A DNA stretch of 64,000 bases, taken from positions 9,858,001-9,922,000 of the forward strand of contig JBITNC010000001.1 of the NCBI GenBank assembly GCA_050084985.1. Direction: 5' to 3'. The notes under the pieces were generated by a model that saw only the letters and a program-made list of their open reading frames with translations, ran no database searches and was not told the DNA's origin. Position 1 is the first letter of the stretch. The number at the start of each line of letters is the position of its first letter. The stretch is from Nageia nagi. Taxonomy: Eukaryota; Pinophyta. Position numbers and translations under genes: made by a program. Of the stretch, positions 55,601 to 64,000 are shown piece after piece.

Positions 55601-58084
55601 TTCAGACCATATGGTATACTTAGATCATTTCACATCATATAATGGTGTCTTTTGATCATTTGTACAAATATTTATTAACACTTTAAAATATTCATATCAT
55701 TATTACATAACAAGAATTTGAGGTAAATTAGCTGATCCATAACATAATTTAGCATTTCACCTATTCTCAACTTCACCAAAATACTAAAATTTCAAACCTA
55801 TATTTTATTTAATTTGAACACTCGAATGATTTAGGAATGGACAAAGTGATCCACAAAAGCATGTCAATGTTGCTATCTAGTCAACACCCACATGATAAGA
55901 TTGATAAAATTTGGATTAACCAATCTTGATCAGAACTTTTTGGTATCCACTTACCAATGCTCACCCCATTGGAATATGCCACATAGGTGACCCCAAATTG
56001 TTTGCTCATGAACTGTGCAATGAAAAATCTAGTCATGACATTCTGGTTTTCTACTTGGAGTCCATATCACTTAAGAGAATGCTTATCCATAAGATTAGAC
56101 ATCTTCACTTGATGTATAACCCTATAAATCATAGGAGGTGATAAATTATCCTAAGTAATATTCCCTATGAAATGGATAAATATTCATCACTTATGGAATA
56201 ATCATTATACTCCTGTATACTTAACCATAGGAGGTATGACTACTAGTTACCCTCACCTAATAATTGCAATTTTATAAACTGCTACCTCTATTTGACAACT
56301 TGTCAGGGGTATGAGATAATAGCCTTCCCATTTCTATTAGCTAGGCACACCATGGTGTCTAACATCCTCATGCCTATATCTTGGGGAGACATCAATATTT
56401 AAAAAATATCCTTGAGTGTTTTATTTTTTCTAGTCATTTTATTTCAAAAGTTATTAAATAAAAACCACCTGCACACTAATGTTCCTAGAGATAATTGTTA
56501 TAAAAAAAATTATTAGTCTTTTAAGTTTACATGCTTGAATGATACAAGAAATAGGATGTATTACAAACTAATTATTACATTAGGAAGAAACCACATATCA
56601 TTATGCATCAAGAAAAAATAACCAATTAAATAATGGAAATATTCATTTTAAATGTGTATGAGAAGTTAAAAAACAAAGCTTACTCAAGAAGCCAATAAAG
56701 AATATGCTCAACAGTATCTTACTTCAATAATCCCACATACATAATGAAACTAAAGGAAAAATACTTTAAATATACATCATTACAAAGAGATGATAGTAAG
56801 TTCTGAGAATCTTATAAAATTAGCTACTCCTAGCAAGGGAGTGTGACATATAGTGGTCCTCACTCAAAGAATATTTTTGGATAAGATTCTCTTTGTCACT
56901 TAACGGGCTTACTACAACAAACATTTATCTAATTTATTTTAACATAAAAATTCCTAGCCATCTAATGTCTGATAAGCTTTTAAATTTTAACTTGGCTTTA
57001 TTAGGTCATTTATTAGTATAGTTAGCCCATTAATTCATTTGTTCAACCCTTCTTATTTGTTTCAAGGTTATCTTTCCAACAACATTATTTTCATGATATT
57101 AAACCTGACATCTAGGTTTCCATCATTTTTCAATATAATGATTTCCTTGGATAAACTTTAAATTTAATATAATATTCAAGCTTGGTTTAGTTTCTTATAC
57201 CATTTCATATGTTTGCCAATATATTGAACCAATATGTATTTATGACTAGGTTCCTAACATGTTATGATAGAATTGATATTTACTTTTCCAAAGTAGAATA
57301 TTATATTTGAACAATCATATCAATATATTAATAATGAATTTACTTTTATCATTTTTCTTAGAATTCTTTTTGTTTATCTCTATTATTATTTCATTAATAT
57401 CAACCTAAGATATAACATAATGATATTATTCAAGACAAGGTTTTATATTTATAGTAAAAGACGTTTAACCCTAATAATTAATTAGGTCATGAAATGAGTC
57501 ATATCATAATTTATGAATCTTGAGGTAACATTTATGATATTACATGAAATTCATACTAAGTACATCAAAATAATATACTTTGGTTGCATAAAATACATTT
57601 GTCTCCAATTGAGTTTCCATACAATTAACATATAGAGTTTTTTAGGTTTACAAATGGCAATAACCCCACATAAATGTTATCAAAATGATAAATTATATCC
57701 CAAGAGGTATTCAAATCATTCTTGAATACTTGATGAGTCTTCAAGGATTTTCATCTCCATTTTCACACATACAACCAAGAGAACCAAGTCTTGTAGGTTG
57801 TAGTTCTAGGATTAAGTTAGGAGTATGTTGAGGATCAGAACATCACTTTTCAATGAATGATATGTATCCCACACCTATATGCATCATGTATCAATCTATA
57901 AATTAAATAATGCCAAATAAATTTTATTCCATATGGTGGTAAGCAATACTCCATTTCAGATCTCAAGAGGATTTAATCCTTATTTAAAGACTACCTTTCT
58001 TCCTCAATCATGGACTAAAATCATCTCATCTCATTACTTTGTAAAAAATTTAGAAACTTAGGACTTGTATCAAGATAATTTTCA
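55601..58084. other. no gene seen; AT-rich DNA
   Basis: The short open frame at 55926-56141 has no recognisable motif and probably no function. No terminal repeats, primer sites or tandem arrays were found. It may be very old transposon DNA. Confidence 0.35.
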
Positions 58085-58699
58085 TGTATTTTGAGTTTAT
58101 TGACCAACTGATACCTTGCATGCTAGCTAGCCAACCAATCCTCTACCAACTGGATCCCAAATGTGTCAACTGGTTAGACCTATCCAATCAGTTTGTAGCC
58201 TACCAGTTAGGTCCATATTATTTGAATTACCTCATAAATTCCCATTCTTGAGGTATTTTTTTGGCTTTCTTGTGTATTTTCCTTTTATCTTCTAGCTCAT
58301 ATTGGAGTATTCAATATGTGTAAATATTCTTGGCATCAATTACTAGGTTAGAATACTTGTAACTTAGTTTAGTTTAGTTAATGCATGTATTGTATTATAG
58401 TAGTTTCCAATATCCTACAACTCTCACCATTAAATGGTGAATAAATCTTAATTACTGAACTTCATATATTATAAATTAATTTTTACATTAATTAAGCTTG
58501 TTCCTTTTTAGTTCCATTTACTATTATTGTATCTTAGCTCCAATTTTGTTTATTTGAATTCTCTTGAATTCATCATTTGGTATCAAAGTTTTGTTGGGTA
58601 TTAGTTGGGTTTGAGAAAGCCTGTGGCTTCTTGCAATTGCAAAGGTTGCTTGTAGAGTCTTGGTTTATTTATTTGCAGGTATAATTACTAACAACATAG

Positions 58700-59220
58700 G
58701 CTCATCAATTCCTATTCTAGAGTTTTATGGCAGTGATTAAGAGTCCTAGAGCATAAAGATAGAAACCTTTCTCATAGGCAAAGATTTATGGGATATTATT
58801 AATGATGGCTAAATAGAGCTAATAGATTAGAGTGGTATTTCAATAGATGATAAGAACACCAAGAAGGAATGTAGGAGAAAGAACTCTCTTACCTTGTCTC
58901 ACCTTGAATAAGCTCTTGAAAAGAGCATTTTTCCCAGAATTGCATGTTGTCAGATAGCCAAAGATGCCTGGAAAGTGTTGAAGGAAGGATTTAATAGGAA
59001 AAGATGCAATAGTGATAAGAGAAATGCTCAATGCTTTTACTACAATAAATATGGGCATTATGAGGGGGAATATAGAGCAAAACAAGCATCCAATGGTGAA
59101 GGAATAGAGACAAATCATGGAGAGGAAGAATAGTATGGCAAAAATATCTATCTTTCCATGGAGGAGACAACTAATGTAGTTGTTTATTGGTATAATGTAA
59201 CCTAAAGGGTTTGGTATGGT
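58700..59220 (+). pseudogene. gag: copia gag remnant with internal deletion
   Basis: Encodes GKDLWDIINDG (58783), KSIFPRIACCQIAKDAWKVL (near 58922-58980) and then, without the roughly 150 intervening residues seen in the relative, a zinc knuckle CFYYNKYGHYEGEYRAKQ (59035-59088) in which two Cys have become Tyr. Stops occur at Gln/Trp positions. Homologous to 63859-62880 on the other strand. Confidence 0.75.
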
Positions 59221-59232
59221 CAAGTTCTCCAT
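58840..59232 (-). other. antisense open frame over the gag remnant, not called as a gene
   Basis: A 130-codon frame lies opposite the plus-strand gag. The plus strand carries the recognisable protein, so this frame is taken as chance. Confidence 0.6.
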
Positions 59233-59277
59233 TTCTCACAATAATAAGGTCCTTGAAAGAGCATAAGATGGTGGGAA

Positions 59278-59681
59278 TGAAGTTCTTTAACTATAACAAA
59301 AAAATGAATTACCTAACAATTCACAATACAACTCAGAAAAATGAAATTGCACAACTCAACAACAATGGAGAACTGAAATTGAATCCAACACCAAATTGAT
59401 TATTGAGAATGCAAGTTATAACTCCAATACAACTCCACACACTTCGATGATACTGCAAAATACATTACAAACATTCATAGAGGCCATAGGTGACCTTTAC
59501 CCTTAAGCCTAGAAGTTGAAACACCAAGAAACATGAACTGGAAAGCCACAGGAAGGAAAAATGATGTACACGGAAAACAGAACTAGCCAACAAGCCAGTT
59601 GCTTAGCTGAGTGGTCAGTTCACTTATTCTAGCTGGTCGGTTAGTTACAGGTAGCCGATCAGTCAATCTTGAAAGTCTTCA
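59278..59681 (-). repeat. 3' LTR of the minus-strand copia, 404 bp
   Basis: In element sense TGAAGACTTTC...AAGAACTTCA. A polypurine tract AGCAAGGGGGAG precedes it (59684-59695, minus). Several ACTGACC / ACCGACC / CAACTGG-like short motifs lie at 59590-59670. Confidence 0.9.
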
Positions 59682-59685
59682 TACT

Positions 59686-62310
59686 CCCCCTTGCTGGTAA
59701 GAGGACTAACAATCAAGTCTCTTAACAACACAAATTGAGATTTTGCCACTGATTTTGTGAAGATATCCACCACTTGGTCTTGTGTTGGACAATACCTCAA
59801 TTTTATCATTCCTTTCTCCACCAAATCTCAAATGAAATGAGTCTTCAAATCAAAGTGCTTGGTTCTAGAATGGTGGATAGGATTGTGTGCCAACTTGATG
59901 GCACTTTGGTTGTCACAAAAAATTGTTGTTTCTTGAGTTTGCTCCTCTCCAATTTCTTTCAACACTTTTCTCAACCATAGTGCTTGTGTTGAAGCACTTG
60001 TCACAGCCACATACTTAGCTTCAGTACTAGAAAGAGCTACTGTAGATTGTTTTTGAGAGCTCCATGATATCAAACCTGATCCAAGAGAGAAATAATTCCC
60101 AATTATGCTCTTTATATCATCCAAATCACTGCCCTAATCACTATCACTGAAACCTATGAGTTGGAGCTTGGAATCACATGTATAATGTATTCCATAATCA
60201 ATGGTTCCCTTCACATACCTCAGTATTCTTTTTGCTACCTTGAGATGTACAACAGATGGATCACTCATGTATCTTGCCACCAAAGATACACTAAATTGCA
60301 AATCCAATATTGTGTTTGTCAAAAACATAAGACTGCCAACAATGCTCCTATATTGCTTTTTGTCAACTTTTGGTTCTCCATCCTCCTTGCAAAGGTGTTC
60401 TCCATGGGCTGTAGGTGTTGCTACAGGTGTGCAATTGTCCATTTTGAATCTTTTGAGCATGTCTCTTGCATATTTGGATTGAGACACAAAGATTTCATCT
60501 TGCGTTTGATGCACCTCCAAGCCAAGAAAGTAGCTCATCAAACCAAGATCTTTCATGTCAAACTCAGCCATCATATGAGTTTTGAACTCTTCATTCATCT
60601 TCTTATTACTGCCCATGAATATCAAATCATCTACATACAAGCAAACAATCAAAATATCAATAGCACTTTTCTTAAAATACAAGGTAGGTTCACTTACACT
60701 TCTTTGAAAACCCACACTTTTGAAGTATCCATCAATTCTTGTATACCAAGCTCTTGGAGCTTGCTTCAGCCCATATAGTGCCTTCTTGAGCTTGTATACA
60801 TGGTCTTCTCTTCCTAAAACCTCAAAAACTTGAGGTTGTGCTACATACACCTCTTCATTGATGTCACCATTCAAAAATGCACTTTTCATATCCATGTGTT
60901 GGACTGTCCAACCCTTACTTGCTGCCAAAGAGAGTGCCAATCTAATTATTTCTTGTCTTGCAACTGGTGCAAATATCTCCTCAAAATTCACTCCATACTA
61001 CTGAGTGAACCAACCATTTTCTTACCTTTGGGCAACTTGCAAAGTTCCCAACTATCATTTCTTTCAATAGCATTAATCTCTTCTTTCATAGCTTGCATCC
61101 AAACACCATTAGAACAAGCTTCTTCATAACAAGATGGCTCAACAATAGCAATATTTGTATTTGAAATAGAATTTGAAACACAAGAAAGAGCATAATTTAC
61201 CACTTCACCTTTGGGCTCTCCATTGTCTTCATCTCCATATAGTGCATGCTCTCTAATCTTGCAAAAAGATTTTACATCTCTTGAGTTTGGCTCCTTGTGA
61301 ATCTTCTCATAGAGTTGCCATCTATGATTTGGATTTCTGGATGATCCTTCAACCATCTCTTACCTTTGTTACCTTGGTTCAACAATCTTGCATTGGGTGA
61401 ACTTGGTGCACTTACACTTTTTAGTGATGTGTTGGAGCTAGATGATGATGTTGGTGAGCTTGGAGTACTCACACTTGATGGCTGTTCCTCATTTTTCTTC
61501 CTCACACCATGGTTGGGCTGCACTTTCAATGCTTCATTCTCCTCCAAACACATTTTGCTGCAATTTTTTATGGCTGTTGTACTCTCCCCCTTCATCAAAA
61601 ATTGCATCTCTTGATACAATTATTTTGTGGCTCTTGGGATTATAGAATTTGTAAGCTTTTGAATGCTCACAATATCCTATAAACACACATGGTTCAGATT
61701 TGGCATCTAGTTTCCTCCTTCTTTCATCATTGATGTGCACATATGCAAGGCATCCAAACACTTTGAAGTGTTGTAAATTTGGTTTTCTCTCAAACCAAGC
61801 TTCATAGGGAGTTATTTTGTCCAAGCTTCTTGTAGGAGACTGGTTCAAAATATACACTACTATTTTAATTGCTTCAGCCCAATAAACATTGGGCAACTTC
61901 TTGCTTTGCAACATACTCCTTGCCATCTCAACAAGAGTCCTATTTTTCCTTTTAGCTACACCATTTTGCTGTGGTGTGTAGGGAGAAGTAAGGTGTCTCC
62001 TAATACCATTCTCTTTACAAAATTGAAAGAACTCACTGCTGCAATATTCTCCTCCTCTATCACTTCTTAAGCACTTCACACTATGCTCACTTTGTATCTC
62101 AACTAGCAATTTAAATTCTTTAAAACATTTCAATGCTTCATCTTTGCTTGAGATAAAATAAATCGAACACATTCTTGTAAAATCATCAATGAAAGTGATA
62201 AAGTAAGTAGATTTACCAAAGCTTGCTATTTGCATAGGCCCACAAATATCAGTATGGACCAATTGGAGAGGGTGTTTGGCTCTCCATGCTTCATCCTTTG
62301 GAAACTTACC
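59686..62310 (-). pseudogene. pol: copia pol: integrase, RT, RNase H
   Basis: Integrase core (62262-61534): VHTDICGPM and RSDRGGEY keep their Asp, but VAERKNR has become VAKRKNR (codon 61951-61953), losing the catalytic Glu. A Ser/Pro-rich linker (61480-61390) follows with a frameshift. RT starts near 61120 (MQAMKEEINAIERNDSWEL); a deletion of about 20-25 codons near 61008 removes the KW.F..K...KARLVAKG segment; then NFEEIFAPVAR, MDMKSAFLNGDI, ALYGLKQAPRAWY and LYVDDLIFMG (near 60645). RNase H: FSDSD, SSTEAKYVAVTSAS, FCDNQSAIKLAHNP, TKHFDLKTHFI, then a stop and the end near LRDLIVSPLTSKGE (59726-59685). Stops at 62320, 60131 and 59825 area are at Gln, Trp/Gly and Arg positions. Confidence 0.9.
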
Positions 62311-63859
62311 CCTTGCTTACTTGCCTAGTGCACATCCTTCACACACATCCTTGCATTCTTCTAGTTTTGGCAACCCTCTAACCATTTCCAGAAGAGCTTT
62401 CAAGCTCCCAAAATTCAAGTGTCCAAGCCTCATATGCCAAAGCTTGCTTTTATCCTCAATCCCAACAAAAACACAGCCACCATTTTTCTCAAAAAATGTA
62501 ATGGGAAAGAGTTTATTTTCAATCATTTGAATAGTAGTTACTAGCCTTCCTCCATGATTTTTATCATAAATTTTGCACATTCTATCTTCAAACACCAATT
62601 TGTAATTTTTCTCAAGCATTTGGCCAATACTCAATAAACTTTGTTTTAAAGTTGGAGTGTAGTAAATATTCTTTACCTTCATGCTTCCTTGTTTTGTTGG
62701 AACTTGCATCTCTCCTTTGCCAAGTATCTCCAACCTCTTCTCATTTCCCAACTGCACACTGGATTTGTAGGAATGATCAACCACTGAAAGTAAAGATTTC
62801 TCACTGGTCATGTGGTTTGAGCAGCCACTATCTAACAGCCAAGTCTCTTCTCCAAGTTTTTCACAATCCATCATTGATAAGAATAATTGTTCTTCACCAT
62901 AACCATGTTCTTCTTCTCCATAGTTTGTAGCCTTCCCTTCATTTGCTTGTTTTGATCTACATTCATACTCAAAATGGCCAAATTTATTACAATAAAAAAA
63001 TTGCATATTCCTCTTATCCTTACCTCTACCGGTTCCTCTTTCAGAGTGTCTCCCCCTTGATGATGAAGCTGGTTCACTTTCATAATTCTGCTCTCTTCCT
63101 CTACCTCTTCCAAATAAACCTCTTCTTCCTCCTCTTCTGGTTCTGCCTCCTCTTCCTCTTGCACCTCTCCCTTGTCCTCTTCCTTGTCCTTGATTCCCTT
63201 TGATAGAGAATGCTTGCTCATCACTATTGCTTATTCCAGCCTTTGTCCTCTTTATCATCCTCTCTTCATGAGATGTGAGAGAGCCAATCAAATTGTCAAT
63301 TTCCAAGGATGAGAGGTCTTTTGTTTCTTCAATTATGAGTGCAACATGGTCAAATTTTTCGGTTAAGGTTCTCAAAACCTTCTTGATGACAACCTCCTTT
63401 TCAGTCTTCTCTCCAAGAGTGGCCATCTTATTGACTATGGCTTTCACTCTCACACAATAATCTCCAGTAGTCTCCTTCTCCTCTTGATTCATATTTTCAA
63501 ACTCCCTTCTCAATGTTTGGAGTTTTACTTCCTTCACCTTGAGGCTCCCTTGATAGCCTTCTCTCAAGACTGCCCATGCTCCTTGGGTTGAGACACATGC
63601 TGAGATTCATGGGAAGATGCTCCTATCCAAGGCTACTTGTATGAAGGATAGAGCCATGGAGTTTTGTCTCTCATTCTCCTTTGCTTCCTTCTTTGCATCT
63701 GCACTCAATGCACTCCAATCTACTGGTTCAATGTAGCCAACCACTACAATGTCCCAATATCCTTTGTCGATTAGTATAGTCTTCATTCAAACACTCCAAT
63801 ATTCATAGTCTGCTCCATCAAACTTTGGAATGATGATTGAGTTAGAGTTGCTTGCCATG
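62311..63859 (-). pseudogene. gag: copia gag, protease and integrase zinc domain
   Basis: The ATG at 63859 (MASNSNSIIIPKFDGADYEY) begins Gag. Two stops interrupt the first 90 codons (TGA for Trp near 63788 and TGA for Arg near 63608); from 63567 the frame is open for 416 codons. UBN2-type gag, then an Arg/Gly-rich RNA-binding stretch (GRGQGRGARGRGG, near 63180-63140), a zinc knuckle FYCNKFGHFEYECRSK in which the first Cys is Phe, protease active site WLLDSGCSNHM (near 62860-62815), and the pre-integrase zinc domain LWHMRLGHLNFG (62445) with CEGCALGK. A TAA at 62317 separates it from the integrase core. It is the best-preserved reading frame in the window. Confidence 0.9.
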
Positions 63860-63893
63860 TCTTCACTTCTTGAACCCAAATTGATCCAACCTT

Positions 63894-63905
63894 GCTCTGA
63901 TACCA
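63894..63905 (-). promoter_or_regulatory. primer-binding site (initiator tRNA-Met)
   Basis: Minus-strand TGGTATCAGAGC, the exact plant consensus, two bases from the 5' LTR. Confidence 0.92.
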
Positions 63906-63907
63906 AA

Positions 63908-64000
63908 TGAAGTTCTTTAACTATAACAAAAAAATGAATTGCCTAACAATTCATAATACAACTCAAAAAAATGAAATTGCACAACTCAACAATAATGGAG
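63908..64000 (-). repeat. 5' LTR of the minus-strand copia, partial
   Basis: First 93 bases in plus sense, matching 59278-59370; the rest is beyond the window. Confidence 0.92.

Larger units (their letters stand above)
58085..59277 (+). mobile_element. plus-strand copia fragment: LTR, primer site and partial gag
   Basis: LTR-like DNA (58085-58572) ends TTCA, followed by TGGTATCAAAGTT (58578-58590, initiator-Met primer site) and a gag remnant. It is cut at 59277 by the minus-strand copia. The gag and the first bases of the LTR resemble those of that minus-strand element, so one member of a family inserted into a relative. The LTR start is my estimate from that resemblance. Confidence 0.7.
59278..64000 (-). 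mobile_element. minus-strand Ty1-copia retrotransposon, running off the window
   Basis: 3' LTR 59278-59681, pol and gag on the minus strand (59686-63859), primer site 63894-63905, and the first 93 bases of the 5' LTR (63908-64000). The visible 93 bases of the two LTRs differ at only a few positions (for example TTACCT/TTGCCT, CACAAT/CATAAT, AACAAC/AACAAT), so the insertion is fairly recent. The target duplication cannot be tested; the left flank is GGGAA. Confidence 0.93.

Noticed and set aside
55926-56141. 71-codon frame with a plausible ATG
   Set aside because: No motif, no neighbours that suggest a gene, and typical length for chance frames in this DNA.
60161-60778. A 205-codon plus-strand open frame
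   Set aside because: It lies exactly opposite the copia RT on the minus strand, which has LYVDD and other family motifs; the plus frame is a shadow.
62871-63224. Glu-rich minus-strand frame (117 codons)
   Set aside because: Alternative frame of the Arg/Gly-rich gag segment at 63140-63180; the gag frame carries the zinc knuckle and protease motifs.

Overview
This is nuclear DNA from a large, repeat-rich plant genome. It is AT-rich (roughly one third G+C by eye) and almost wholly made of LTR retrotransposons in several states of decay, plus one CACTA DNA transposon relic and fragments of PPR genes. The DNA is plant because of the Ty1-copia elements with initiator-tRNA-Met primer sites, Ty3-gypsy elements with the plant-type extra RNase H, a TNP2/DUF4218/DUF4216 CACTA pseudogene, a plant mobile domain and PPR motifs. 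Slow decay and deep nesting would suit a gymnosperm, but that is inference; I cannot name the species. I see no intact cellular gene, no tRNA or rRNA gene and no CRISPR array.

Layout. 1-2261: 3' end of a copia element (+) with its 3' LTR. 3234-6891: CACTA transposase pseudogene. 6892-13548: internally deleted gypsy element with 2.4-kb LTRs full of tandem repeats. 13549-17887: gag and part of the LTR of a minus-strand gypsy element, cut by a gag-only element (17888-21577). 22490-52511: a 30-kb three-level nest. The outer minus-strand gypsy (TSD GTTTG) holds an inner plus-strand gypsy (27110-49437, related to the 6892-13548 element), which in turn holds a young copia (35789-44201, TSD ATTTC, LTRs differing at 5 of 459 positions). 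53480-55600: minus-strand PPR pseudogene with a tandemly multiplied segment. 58085-59277: plus-strand copia fragment (LTR, primer site, gag), followed by a related minus-strand copia from 59278 that runs off the window end.

How it fits together. The visible history is successive insertion: CACTA and gypsy relics are oldest, the outer gypsy was hit by the inner gypsy, which was hit by the copia. Many in-frame stops are TGA, TAG or TAA where Arg, Gln or Trp is expected, which fits C-to-T decay of methylated DNA.

The most interesting signals are: LTR tandem arrays whose units each carry an eroded TGACGTCA-like (bZIP/CRE-type) palindrome, in two related gypsy elements; an unrecognised extra ORF downstream of gypsy pol carrying a classical nuclear localisation signal; a plant mobile domain ORF antisense to the outer gypsy; a PPR gene fragment inside a copia leader; a hairpin array with a compensatory base change in copia 3' UTR; and evidence that the young copia was already defective when it moved.
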